Origin: Dehalococcoidia bacterium
GTDB lineage: Bacteria; Chloroflexota; Dehalococcoidia; Tepidiformales; Tepidiformaceae
DNA: 64,000 bases
Direction: 5' to 3'
Assembly: GCA_020432045.1 (NCBI GenBank)
Contig: JAGQHB010000043.1
Coordinates: forward strand, 1 to 64,000
Shown: positions 50,574-59,651 of the stretch, piece by piece
Layout: each line of letters starts with the position of its first letter
Numbering within the stretch: the first letter of the stretch is position 1
Notes under the pieces: model-generated
What the model saw: only the letters and a program-made list of their open reading frames with translations
Database searches by the model: none
Told to the model about the DNA's origin: nothing
Program-made: the position numbers and the translations under genes

Positions 50574-53500
50574 CAGGCGCCTCCCCTCGAACGGTTGAAT
50601 CCACCCCTGATGTAGGCCTGCATAACGGCGTTCTCTGCCGCGGGGGCCATTCCGTTCTGGCCGGGCGCCCAATTCCCGTCCTCGGCCTTCGTGATCTTGA
50701 CAAGGGTTTCCTTCGGGACAGTGTTGACGGCGTGGTTGTCGGCCTCGCCACCGAACATGAAGGCCTGGGCCGCCTTGGCCTTGTGGAAGAGGGTGTCGGT
50801 CTGATGCATGGGCATCGACCAGTCCTTGGTGACGCTTTGATGCGAGCCGTAGCGGAAGTTGGACTGGTAGCCGGTATCTTCTGAAACGGCCCGGCCATCG
50901 GGGCGTGTCTCGTGACCCTTCACGCTTTTCGGGGTGGACCCGAAGCCTCCGTGCTTGGTCATCACGGTGCCGCGAGGGTAGGACTGGTTGGTCTTTACGC
51001 GGAGCATAAGCCGGGCGACCTTGTATTCCGGGTCATCCGGCTTCCAGCCGATATAGGGCCGGTCCGCGGGGTTGGCATCGACCCAGACGTAGTCGCCGTC
51101 CTTGAGGCCGAGGGCTTTTACGTCCTCGGGGTTCATGTGCAGCTGCTGATCTCCAACGTGCGGGAGCCGCTTGTCCTCCCGGTATGGGTCGGCGAAGTTC
51201 GACTGCCAGAGCACCATCAGATCCTGGCTGTACCAGGAGGAGTGGACCGAGTGGCGCGTCTTCGGGGTGAGGAAGTAGAAGTTGTAGCCCTGTTCCCAGA
51301 GCGGGTTCTTCGTCTGTTTCGCTTCTGCCCAGGGCAGCTTGATGTTGCGGACAGTCCGCCTCTCGGGGTCCATGTCGTCGCGGGAGATGCCGTAGTCGTT
51401 CGGGCGAATGAGTGGGTTGGAACTGACGATGACGTTCGGCAGGTAGGGGGTTGCCTCGGGGCCTTCGCGATGAACGATGAAGTTCTCGCCGAAGTCGATT
51501 GCCTCGGGAATGTCGCAGTAGGAGTTCATGCGTCCCGTATCGGTGTGGAACGGCATGTCGTCGTGGACCTGCTCCCAGTAGGGAATGCGAGGATAGGTGC
51601 GGAACAGCAGCAGTGCTGAACCAGGTTCTCCATATTTGCCAGCCATCATGTCGTCGACCTTGTAGCCGCGCGTCGTGGCACTGGCATCCAGGAGCCGCTG
51701 CACATAGATATCGGTGCGGCCTTCGATTGCGAACTTCCAGTAGTCGGCAAAGCGGGTGTCGTTGAGTTCGACGCCAAGGGCCTGGGCGACGCCGGCCATG
51801 ATGGAGATATCGTCCTTGGTGTCGTAGATGGGCTTGACGCCGCCCTTCCAGACATTCAGGAACGGATTCTGGCAGGAGGCGGTGACTTCGTGTTGCTGGA
51901 ACTCAAGCCAAGAGTTGGCAGGGAAGACGAAGTCCGCGTACTCGCAGGTAAGCGTCATCTCGATGTCCTGCGTCATGATCATGTCGACTTTGGGGAGGAC
52001 GTTGAAAAGGACGCCATAGAGCCACTTCGCGTTGTTGATGAGGTTCACGTTCGTGACCCAGATCACCTTGGTGGGCGATGGCATATGGGTAGCGCCGGTA
52101 AAGACCTTCCGGCCCGCCTTCGGCGTATCGACGATGAGCGCCTGGTCTCCGTGATCCCAGTACGCGGGTTCCTCGTCCTTCGTGTACTTGTGAGTCTTGA
52201 TGAGCTTGCCGTCGACGGCCGGGTCGAGGTTCGGGGCGAACGGATCCTCGGTGAGCCAACCGGGCCAACCCGGGCCAGATTCCGGTGATCCCTGGAAGAG
52301 GCCGCCCTTGTAGTTCCCGGCCCACGAATACACTCCGGCACCGGGTTTGCCAATGTTACCTGTCAGCATCATGGGCAGATGAACGGCACGGTTGTGGAGG
52401 GTGGCATGGAACCAGTGGTTAATGCCTTCACCGACGTGGATGGCAGCAGGCTTGATCGTCGCGAGATCAATCGCGAGCTGCTCGATAAGGGTCTTCGGTG
52501 AGCCACTGATCTCGGCGACGGTGTCGAGGTCGTAGTCGGCAAGGTGCGTGCGGTAGGCCTGCCAGATAGTGAGGACTTCGACTTGCTTACCGTCGACAGT
52601 TGTGACGGTGCCCTTGTATTCGAGATCCGGATCGACGCCCTTCGCGGTCAGGTTCGCGCCAACGTCATCGCGGGTGACGGCCTTGAGGGACTGGCTGGCG
52701 GCGTCGTAGACGACGTAGTCCTGGAGCTTGCCGTACTGGGCGTCGGTGAGGTGCTGGATCTTGTAGCTGGGGCCGTCCTTCGAAAGCCCCGGCCGGTAGC
52801 CAGCGATCACATCTGCCGGGTTGAGGCGCTTGAGGGTGTCCGCGCGCATGAGCAGCGGGAAGTCGGTGTGCCCTTTGACGAAGGGTGCATCGTAGAGGTT
52901 CCGGTCCATCAGCAGTTTGGTGACGCCGAGGAAGATCGCAAGGTCGCCGAGGCCGGGCCTGCATGGAATCCAGTAGTCCGCCTTGGTGGCCGGAGGACTG
53001 TACTCCGGGGTGATCGTGACGATCTTGCCGCCCCGCTCCATCGTTTCGATGAAGAAGTGCGCATCGGCCATCTTGTTTTCGACAAGGTTCTTACCCACGC
53101 CGACGTGGAGGCGCGTGTTGCGCATGTCGTTGAAGTCGCAGTCGGGATTTTGGAGTCCGGTAACGAAGGGAACTCCGGGCGCCTGATCGCCGTGCCAGGT
53201 GTAGTTGGACCAGTTTCGGCTGCCATGGGCCTCTTCGGGGCCGACGCCACGGACGTGCGTATCGAGCAACGCCATCATGTTGGCGTTCCGGTACATGCCG
53301 TACTTGCCCATGACGCCGAGCAGGCCCATGCCGCCGCGCATCTTGAACGTCATGGTCCCTGCGCCGTCCATCTTGTCGACCATCTCGGGCTGGTAGCCCT
53401 CGGAGAGGAGAAGCTGTTTGCCCTTGTCGCCCGAGTAGCGGGTAGCAGTCGAAATCAGGCCCTTGGCAGCGTACTTGAACGCGTCGTCCCAATTGACCTT

Positions 53501-54013
53501 AACGAACGTGTCTTCGCCACGGGCCGAGAACATGTACTTGGCACGGGTGGCAGTATCAAGGTCCGGGAAGCCGTCATCGGCCCACTGCTTCCAACCCTTC
53601 CGGATCATGGGGCCCTTGAGACGATGAGGCCCGTAGATCCGGCGTGTGAGGGTGACGCCCTTGTTACAGCCACGCGGGTTCCAGGCTGCCGTGGCCTTGT
53701 TGCCGAACATGTCGCCAACGTTTTGCGAGTCATAGTTCTGTTCGGTGCGCATGACGACACCGTTGCGCACGAACGCGCGGAGGCGGCAGTTGTGTGTGCA
53801 GTTCGGTGCGCAGATGAAGGTGAATGAGGAGTCGTAGCGGTACTGGTCGCGGTAGATCTTCTCCCAGCCACGGTTTGGGTAGAAGGCGAGGGGGTTATCG
53901 AGATTCGGCGTTGTCTGGAGGAAGGCCAGCTGGCTTTCCATGTAGACCGCCGTCGCAGCGGCGGCAGTGCCGGCGCTGATCTTCAGGAAGCCTCTGCGGC
54001 TCAGTTTGGACAT
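50573..54013 (-). CDS. Molybdopterin alpha subunit, NxrA/periplasmic nitrate reductase-like (type II DMSO reductase family)
   Basis: This 1146-residue protein starts at an ATG with GGAGGGG upstream and has a Tat signal (SRRGFLKISAGTAAAATAVY). FS0 cluster ligands are C68-x3-C72-x3-C76 and C116 (GCNKG). The likely molybdenum-ligating Asp is D276 in YTWHGDQAPG. Blocks such as MRGGMGLLGVMGKYGMYRNA and DAHFFIETMERGGKIVTI resemble the NXR lineage of Nitrospira/Kuenenia type rather than cytoplasmic NarG. It interconverts nitrite and nitrate or a related oxyanion on the outer side of the membrane. Direction is not set by sequence; the adjacent nos operon favours nitrate reduction. Confidence 0.9.
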   Translation of the reverse strand: MSKLSRRGFLKISAGTAAAATAVYMESQLAFLQTTPNLDNPLAFYPNRGWEKIYRDQYRYDSSFTFICAPNCTHNCRLRAFVRNGVVMRTEQNYDSQNVGDMFGNKATAAWNPRGCNKGVTLTRRIYGPHRLKGPMIRKGWKQWADDGFPDLDTATRAKYMFSARGEDTFVKVNWDDAFKYAAKGLISTATRYSGDKGKQLLLSEGYQPEMVDKMDGAGTMTFKMRGGMGLLGVMGKYGMYRNANMMALLDTHVRGVGPEEAHGSRNWSNYTWHGDQAPGVPFVTGLQNPDCDFNDMRNTRLHVGVGKNLVENKMADAHFFIETMERGGKIVTITPEYSPPATKADYWIPCRPGLGDLAIFLGVTKLLMDRNLYDAPFVKGHTDFPLLMRADTLKRLNPADVIAGYRPGLSKDGPSYKIQHLTDAQYGKLQDYVVYDAASQSLKAVTRDDVGANLTAKGVDPDLEYKGTVTTVDGKQVEVLTIWQAYRTHLADYDLDTVAEISGSPKTLIEQLAIDLATIKPAAIHVGEGINHWFHATLHNRAVHLPMMLTGNIGKPGAGVYSWAGNYKGGLFQGSPESGPGWPGWLTEDPFAPNLDPAVDGKLIKTHKYTKDEEPAYWDHGDQALIVDTPKAGRKVFTGATHMPSPTKVIWVTNVNLINNAKWLYGVLFNVLPKVDMIMTQDIEMTLTCEYADFVFPANSWLEFQQHEVTASCQNPFLNVWKGGVKPIYDTKDDISIMAGVAQALGVELNDTRFADYWKFAIEGRTDIYVQRLLDASATTRGYKVDDMMAGKYGEPGSALLLFRTYPRIPYWEQVHDDMPFHTDTGRMNSYCDIPEAIDFGENFIVHREGPEATPYLPNVIVSSNPLIRPNDYGISRDDMDPERRTVRNIKLPWAEAKQTKNPLWEQGYNFYFLTPKTRHSVHSSWYSQDLMVLWQSNFADPYREDKRLPHVGDQQLHMNPEDVKALGLKDGDYVWVDANPADRPYIGWKPDDPEYKVARLMLRVKTNQSYPRGTVMTKHGGFGSTPKSVKGHETRPDGRAVSEDTGYQSNFRYGSHQSVTKDWSMPMHQTDTLFHKAKAAQAFMFGGEADNHAVNTVPKETLVKITKAEDGNWAPGQNGMAPAAENAVMQAYIRGGFNRSRGGA

Positions 54014-54015
54014 GT

Positions 54016-55065
54016 TCAGCCCCTCCCGTTCCAGAGATGGTGTGTGCCAGCACATGGCCGGCATCGAATTCCCGCATCCGTTAACACTTCGCGACCATCG
54101 GAGACTTCTTCTCCGCATTGGCCACAGCTCGTCCGGCGCGCCGGTGGCCCGGGCCGGTCGAACTGGTCGATGTCGGCATCCACGGCGGTTGCCGTGAACA
54201 GATCTTCTGGTGTCCACGTGGCGTAGGCCCGGCGCTGGGCATCGTGGCGGTCTTCGCCGTCGTTCGCGCCAGCGGTGGCGCGGTCGCGGAGATCAGTCCG
54301 TGCCGCGACGCGGACGGCCTTACCGGTCGTTGTATCGAGGAAGGTTGCTGCGAGCTTCCCGTAGTCGAGAAAGCGCAGTGTGCGCCTGCCGGGACGACAA
54401 CCAGTCACAGCCTGGACGGCGTCGGCTGCACAACGATCGGTTTCGAGTACTACGACGAGGCGTTTGGCGCGGTCGGGCACGGCGAGTCCGAGCAGAGCGG
54501 TCCCATGGAGGGCGAGGCGTGTGCCAAGGACGAGCCCAGCACAGGCGTGGCCGCCATGGAATTCGGCTGCATAGCGGACAGTCCGCTGTAGTTCGCGGTC
54601 CTCGCCCGCCAACGCAGCGGCATAGATAGCGGCAGTTTCGGCATCGGCCTCAAGCGAATCGAGCGACCAACGTCCGACGACCATCTCATCCGTGGCTGGT
54701 TCTAGCAGGGCAGAGAGGATCGTCGGGTATGGCTCGGGCGAATGCGTCTCAACGAGCACGAGGTCGAGGCCGCCCGGAAGTGTGGCTGCGAGCGACGGAA
54801 TCGCTTCGTCTGCAGCGGCGACGTTCAGCTGCGTGCGCTCGGGCGTGCGCAGGAGCATTGCCGAGGGAGCAGCCTTCCAGATCCGGCCGGATGATTTCTC
54901 AGGCAGGTCGAGGGTGTGATGGGAGCGCTTGATATAGCCAACCCGGATGCCCTGGGTTTGCAGGTTCTCTACTATTCGGACGGCCATGGAAGTCTTACCG
55001 GACCGCGAGGGGCCGCGAACGCAGAGGATCGGGGGCAGTGTTCTAGGTGCAGATTCGTGAATCAT
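54016..55065 (-). CDS. MobB-FmdE fusion with C-terminal zinc ribbon
   Basis: This 349-residue protein has an N-terminal MobB P-loop domain (about 1-140; GPSRSGKTSMAVRIVENL, VGYIKRSHHTLDLP), which assists synthesis of molybdopterin dinucleotide. An FmdE-type domain follows (about 155-290; EFHGGHACAGLVLGTRLAL, GCRPGRRTLRFLDYGKLA). The C-terminal zinc ribbon is CGQCGEEVSDGREVL with CRPC. It ends 2 bases before the alpha subunit gene and contains its ribosome site, so cofactor maturation and enzyme synthesis are coupled. The start ATG has GAGG upstream and follows a CRP-like box by 43 bases. Confidence 0.88.
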   Translation of the reverse strand: MIHESAPRTLPPILCVRGPSRSGKTSMAVRIVENLQTQGIRVGYIKRSHHTLDLPEKSSGRIWKAAPSAMLLRTPERTQLNVAAADEAIPSLAATLPGGLDLVLVETHSPEPYPTILSALLEPATDEMVVGRWSLDSLEADAETAAIYAAALAGEDRELQRTVRYAAEFHGGHACAGLVLGTRLALHGTALLGLAVPDRAKRLVVVLETDRCAADAVQAVTGCRPGRRTLRFLDYGKLAATFLDTTTGKAVRVAARTDLRDRATAGANDGEDRHDAQRRAYATWTPEDLFTATAVDADIDQFDRPGPPARRTSCGQCGEEVSDGREVLTDAGIRCRPCAGTHHLWNGRG

Positions 55066-55108
55066 GCTTGGCCTCGCCGCAACAATGCGGCCGGACGATT
55101 GGTGATGA

Positions 55109-55124
55109 TGTGACTCTTGTCACG
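55109..55124. promoter_or_regulatory. CRP-like box upstream of the molybdoenzyme operon
   Basis: TGTGA-CTCTTG-TCACG (55109-55124) is one base from a perfect TGTGA-N6-TCACA dyad. It is 43 bases upstream of the MobB-FmdE start. A -10-like CATTGT (minus strand, 55087-55082) is centred 32 bases further on, the spacing of a class II activator site. The Crp-type regulator at 62441 is the likely binder. The rest of the 295-base gap to nosY (55125-55360) shows nothing definite. Confidence 0.6.
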
Positions 55125-55360
55125 GGCCGCGCGGTATCGGCGCGGGGCATGGGAGGCACGACGGCCGACGACGAATCCGGATGGTCTGCCGTGTGCGACC
55201 GCCGTTTCCCCATCGCTGTCCATCCATATCTTCTGAGCCGGGGCGGTGGGAGATTAAAGGCCTACCCGGGCCGGCAGTGGAGATTCACCAGTAACGGTTG
55301 AGATGCGGCGCCAGTGCGGATCGGGATTGGTGACCAGGGCCCTGAATGCTGACGCTGTAC

Positions 55361-56182
55361 TCAGGCGTCGCGGGTGCGGGCGACGGCGAGGGCAGCGGCC
55401 AACGGCGCAAGTGCCCAGACCGCGAGCATCGAGCCGAGCAGAGCAATACCGGCGGCTGTCCCAACTTCATTGGCCACGTAGGAGCCCAGCGGCCCGAGCA
55501 CCTCCAGGTCTGGTTCGAGGCTCATGATCGCGAGGATTCGGACGCATTCGATCGGGTTCCCAAGGACGACGAGGAGGAGCGTACGCCCCGACGAAGACAC
55601 GGCGAGGGCGAGTCCTACGGCCCCGAGGTCGTACAGCAGGACCATGACGAACCAGGCGACGATCGCAATCGAGAGTGCCTTGAGGCGCCCATCGGAAAGC
55701 ACGGAGATGAGCATGCCAATGCTGAGCATGGCAGTGGCGAGCACGGCCGAAAGGGCGACGAAGAGAAGATAGTGGTTCACGTCTGTGATAGGGCTGACAA
55801 GTGCCATGACCATCCCGGCGGTGCCGAACCCGAGGGCGATGGACGCCCAGACGGCGGCCACAAGGCCAAGGTATTTCCCAATGATGACCTGGCTGGATGA
55901 GATTGGCTGGGCCAACAGGGTGGCGAGCGTGCCGCGCTCACGTTCTCCGGCTATGGAACTGGCGCCGAGGACGAGCGCAAGAAGTGGGACGAGCAGCAAG
56001 CAGAGATTGATGAGTCCTGCCGTAGTACGGCTAAAGCCTTGCTGGCCGATATCGCCACCGCTGCCCTGAACAAGGGATAAGAGGAGGGCGACAAGCGCGA
56101 ACGTCCCGGCAAACGCGATGAGCCAGCGGCCGCGATATGCGTCGCGCAGCTCCTTCCGGAATATGACGGCGATTTCTCTCAT
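55361..56182 (-). CDS. nosY: NosY, ABC-2-type permease of the Nos copper-site maturation system
   Basis: This 273-residue protein has six transmembrane helices and the N-terminal MREIAVIFRKELRDAYRGRW typical of NosY. The SIAGERERGTLATLLAQPIS block is a hallmark of ABC-2 permeases that work with NosF. It forms the membrane part of the NosDFY complex needed to mature the copper centre of NosZ. Its ATG overlaps the nosF stop by 4 bases (ATGA). It is the last gene of the nos operon, 295 bases ahead of the MobB-FmdE gene. Confidence 0.9.
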   Translation of the reverse strand: MREIAVIFRKELRDAYRGRWLIAFAGTFALVALLLSLVQGSGGDIGQQGFSRTTAGLINLCLLLVPLLALVLGASSIAGERERGTLATLLAQPISSSQVIIGKYLGLVAAVWASIALGFGTAGMVMALVSPITDVNHYLLFVALSAVLATAMLSIGMLISVLSDGRLKALSIAIVAWFVMVLLYDLGAVGLALAVSSSGRTLLLVVLGNPIECVRILAIMSLEPDLEVLGPLGSYVANEVGTAAGIALLGSMLAVWALAPLAAALAVARTRDA

Positions 56183-57093
56183 CGGATGTCTCCCTCATGC
56201 GTGAGGTCGTGGAACGAAGATGCCGTCTCTGCAGGTGCCTCTTCGACACGGAAGTCGAGGACACGGATTCCCGACGCGAGGAGGCGTTCGACAACCATCG
56301 CTTTGTCGAGCGCCTTGCAACGGACAACAAGCCAGTCACCGGAGCGGGCGACAGCACCGGCTGGTGCAGCTTCCTGGATAATGCCGATGGCATCGGGTGT
56401 GTGTCCGTTGAGGCGGAGGTAGAGGCGGCTCAGCGGCGAGATGGCGGCGGCGGACTCGGAAGCCGGACCAAGGAAGGCGCACTTGCCTCGTTCGAGGGCG
56501 AGGACGCGATCCGCGATGTACGGGACATCTTCCAGCCAATGGGTGGAGAGGACGACGGCTCGTCCGGAATCGCGCTGTTCAAGTACGAGTCTTCTGAGCT
56601 CGAGCCTGGCGGGCATATCGAGACCCGCGACGGGTTCATCGAAGACGAGGAGCATCGGCTCCGCGAGGAGGGCAACGGCCAGGCTGAGGCGTTGGCGCAT
56701 GCCGCCTGACAGAGCCCCGACCTTCTTGGCGGCGTGTTCCCCGAGGCCAACCGTTTCCACAAGCTGGTGAGCGCGGGCGGCGGAGACGCGTTTGAGGTCC
56801 GCGTAGAAGAGTGCAGTCTCAGCAACCGTGAGGTCCGTGTGGAAGGCGGGATTTTGGGGCAGATAACCGATCTTTCTCCTTGCGGCAGGACCTGAACGGG
56901 CAACATCAATGCCATCCACCGTGACATTGCCCTGGAACTTTACGAGGCCCATGAGGCACTTGATGAGGGTTGTCTTGCCAGCACCGTTGGCGCCGATTAC
57001 AGCGAGCACTTCGCCAGCGTTGAGTTCAAAGCCGACGTCGTCGAGTGCGGCTACATCTCCGTAGCGCTTTGTCAGTCCGGTAGCGTTCAGCAT
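56179..57093 (-). CDS. nosF: NosF, ABC transporter ATPase
   Basis: This 304-residue ATPase has Walker A GANGAGKTTLIKCL, Q-loop GYLPQNPAFH, signature LSGGMRQRLSLAVALL, Walker B LLVFDEPVAGLD and the H-loop STHWLEDV, all intact. The long C-terminal part is usual for NosF. It powers NosDFY in copper-sulfide delivery to NosZ. ATG 57093 is chosen over GTG 57102 because GGAGGTGG lies just upstream. It overlaps the nosD stop by 7 bases. Confidence 0.93.
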   Translation of the reverse strand: MLNATGLTKRYGDVAALDDVGFELNAGEVLAVIGANGAGKTTLIKCLMGLVKFQGNVTVDGIDVARSGPAARRKIGYLPQNPAFHTDLTVAETALFYADLKRVSAARAHQLVETVGLGEHAAKKVGALSGGMRQRLSLAVALLAEPMLLVFDEPVAGLDMPARLELRRLVLEQRDSGRAVVLSTHWLEDVPYIADRVLALERGKCAFLGPASESAAAISPLSRLYLRLNGHTPDAIGIIQEAAPAGAVARSGDWLVVRCKALDKAMVVERLLASGIRVLDFRVEEAPAETASSFHDLTHEGDIR

Positions 57094-59129
57094 GCGGCCC
57101 ACCTCCGCCGAGCAGACCCGGCAACAAACATGAGCCCACCCAGCGGGACGATGGCGAGCGCGGTCACGACCAGAAACACGACGACCGACGGTGGTCCATC
57201 GGACGAGCGGCCGAGCGTCATGGTCGGCGCCATGAGTGGATGGTCGTCGAACGCACGAGCTTCCGGCCGATACACGGGGAACCAGCGTGCTGCCATGTCG
57301 AGTGCCATCCGGGCAGGTGTGTAGTCGTAGGCGCGCAGCGCTACGTTCTTTTCAACAAGTGCGTCGTAGGTGCCGGCGTAGCGGTAAGGGAGATCGCCGA
57401 CTCCGTCGCCATCCGCGTCGTATCCCTGGTAGTCATCCCAGTAGTTGCCACGGCCATCCTCGGACCAACGGTTCTTCTGACCGATGTTGCCGGCGACAGC
57501 ATCAATCTGCTGGAGGTTGCCGACGAATGTATTTTCACGAAACGTTATGTCTGTGGTCGTGAACAGCCCCACAGCGGTCTGATTGTAGCCGACGAGGTTA
57601 CGATCGATTTTGACGAAGGCTCCGGGTGTAAATGGAGCTCCTTCAAGTGCCAGCCCGATTCGGTTGTGGTGAATGTAGTTACCGGACACTTCGACGTCGT
57701 CAACATCTTTGAACATAATACCGTATCCGGACGCAAGCGAACGATTGTATGCAAACTCATTATCGCGAAATATAGTCCCGTTGGAATACATGAGGACACC
57801 GCCATTCACGTTGTGTGAAAACACATTGTTGGTCATCGTATTACTGCTGGCATACATGAAATGAATACCGTATCGCACTTGCGTAACTGTATTGTCTCGA
57901 ATGATGTTCCGGTCGGCGAAGAGAAGGAGAATACCGTCCTTCGTGTCTTTCACGATATTGCCTTCGAGAACATTATCATATGAGTTGTGGAGATAAATAC
58001 CGTTACCGCGGCGCTCCTGTGTGAATTCCAGGACGCTCTGCACGTGATTGTTCCGGAGGGTGTGGCTACCAGTTTCCTGAAGGACGATCCCGTAGAGGAC
58101 ATCCCGAAGAACGTTATCTTCGATCGTCGCACCGGGAGCCATAACGCGGATACCCGCGGGCTCGGCGGAGACACCCCGGCCGGAGCCCTGGATGACGAAG
58201 CCGCGGAGGGTGACCCCTTCCGCGGCAATGACAACGACATCACCCGCCTGTCTGGCGTCTATCACAGGCGAGTCTTCGCCGATGAGGACAACCGGCTTAT
58301 CGATCACAAGCTGTTCATGGTGGATGCCGCCTTTGATGCGGACGGTATCGCCGGGGGCGGCTCGGGCCAGGGCATCGGATATCGATTCAGCTGCTGCAGC
58401 CGACGATGGCCCGGCACCTGGAATGACGGGGCTTCCCACGGCAATGGCAACGGCGAACACGACCGCGCCGGTGGCTGCAACCTTGCCAGTGTTGCTCCAA
58501 CTGGAGCGAAGCCAACGGAAGACCGGTGGGCCGGCAAGAAGCAGGGCGGCGGCCGCGACCATCAGCCAGAAACCTGAAGCGACCGTGGTGACGCTGTGAA
58601 AGTTCAGCACGCGCGTGTTGCCGAGCACTTTGGGTGTAAACGGATCGAGGTGCAGCGCGGCATGCGGATCGATGTCATGGCCGTAGGTGTAGAGCCAGAA
58701 CTGCAGGTCAGCGAGCATGACGATCGGGAGGGAAGCAGCCGCCAGCACGCTCAGGGCGCGGGTTTTCCGTGACTGGAAGCGATAGGCCCCAAAGAGGAGA
58801 ACGGCGATAACCCCGGCCACGCCGAACGGGAAGAGCTTTAATTCGACGACGCCATCGGGTTCGAGTGGCCGCAGGCCGACGTAGTGATTGAGGCCATTGA
58901 CTTCGGTGATGTCGCCGGTCATCTCGTAACCATAGGCGGTGATGTAGAGGCCGTTTGGGTACTGGGGAGCGACGAGTTCGAGGCGCCAGAGTGGCAGAAA
59001 TGCAGCGATGGCGATGAAGACCACTGCAATCGCGGAACAGACGGCCCAGACGGGGTCGGCCGGGCGAGCCAGCGCCTTGAGGGTACGTGGGGTCGCGAGC
59101 GTCGTGGCTGGCATTCCGGCAGTCACCAT
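57087..59129 (-). CDS. nosD: NosD fused to an N-terminal polytopic membrane domain
   Basis: This 680-residue protein has about 240 N-terminal residues with five hydrophobic helices and motifs LWRLELVAPQYPNG and EVNGLNHYVGLRP. These recall a separate membrane protein encoded in many clade II nos clusters. Residues about 255-610 are NosD proper: a right-handed beta-helix of Asn-rich repeats (NVLEGNIVKDTKDGILL) followed by the CASH-type end (RGNYWDDYQGYDADGDGVGD). One C-terminal helix follows. NosD is the periplasmic part of NosDFY. ATG 59129 overlaps the nosL stop (TAATG). The repeat region near 57.7-58.0 kb is markedly AT-richer than its surroundings. Confidence 0.9.
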   Translation of the reverse strand: MVTAGMPATTLATPRTLKALARPADPVWAVCSAIAVVFIAIAAFLPLWRLELVAPQYPNGLYITAYGYEMTGDITEVNGLNHYVGLRPLEPDGVVELKLFPFGVAGVIAVLLFGAYRFQSRKTRALSVLAAASLPIVMLADLQFWLYTYGHDIDPHAALHLDPFTPKVLGNTRVLNFHSVTTVASGFWLMVAAAALLLAGPPVFRWLRSSWSNTGKVAATGAVVFAVAIAVGSPVIPGAGPSSAAAAESISDALARAAPGDTVRIKGGIHHEQLVIDKPVVLIGEDSPVIDARQAGDVVVIAAEGVTLRGFVIQGSGRGVSAEPAGIRVMAPGATIEDNVLRDVLYGIVLQETGSHTLRNNHVQSVLEFTQERRGNGIYLHNSYDNVLEGNIVKDTKDGILLLFADRNIIRDNTVTQVRYGIHFMYASSNTMTNNVFSHNVNGGVLMYSNGTIFRDNEFAYNRSLASGYGIMFKDVDDVEVSGNYIHHNRIGLALEGAPFTPGAFVKIDRNLVGYNQTAVGLFTTTDITFRENTFVGNLQQIDAVAGNIGQKNRWSEDGRGNYWDDYQGYDADGDGVGDLPYRYAGTYDALVEKNVALRAYDYTPARMALDMAARWFPVYRPEARAFDDHPLMAPTMTLGRSSDGPPSVVVFLVVTALAIVPLGGLMFVAGSARRRWAAC

Positions 59130-59614
59130 TAGCCTCGTGCCGCCACGGAGGAATCGAGGCCGTCCCACATTGAAACCGTTGCCGACTCGAATCGTTTGGA
59201 GAGCGCCTCAGCACGGTCCGGGGTAGCGGAGGCCGCGATGCCATACGCCATGGGAGAGTCGATCGCCTTTGACAGGACGTAGGACGCAGAGGCCGCATCG
59301 AGCCATGTTTCGGTTTCGTAATCGTTCACCCAGAACTGTGTCGTCTCGGGGACACCGTTGTCGCGCTGGAGGAGGACCATGCAGCCGATGTCGTCGAAGT
59401 GCTTTTCCTTGCCTCCCGGTTCGCGCCAGGCGGCCGCAAACCGCGCGTCGCTAATCGTCATGCGGCAGCGCGCGCAGTTCTCCTTGCCGTAGCGGACTAC
59501 CGGGTCGCCGGTAGGGGCGGACTCGCCCGGGAGGAGCTGGATCCCGGCCACCGTCGCGACACCGGCTGCGCCGGCGGCGCCAACGAGAGATAGGAATGCG
59601 CGTCGTGTGACCAT
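59129..59614 (-). CDS. nosL: NosL, copper chaperone for NosZ
   Basis: This 161-residue protein has an N-terminal twin-arginine-like signal (VTRRAFLSLVGAAGAAGVAT) rather than the usual lipoprotein signal. The copper-binding motif ENCARCRM (family C-x2-C-x-M) and the block WVNDYETETWLDAASASYVL identify NosL, which delivers Cu(I) for assembly of the CuZ centre. It starts with GGGG upstream and follows nosZ across an 89-base gap with a strong hairpin. Its stop overlaps the nosD start. Confidence 0.93.
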   Translation of the reverse strand: MVTRRAFLSLVGAAGAAGVATVAGIQLLPGESAPTGDPVVRYGKENCARCRMTISDARFAAAWREPGGKEKHFDDIGCMVLLQRDNGVPETTQFWVNDYETETWLDAASASYVLSKAIDSPMAYGIAASATPDRAEALSKRFESATVSMWDGLDSSVAARG

Positions 59615-59651
59615 GGTGGTGGCCCCTTTCTGAGGACTGAGATGCGGCGCG

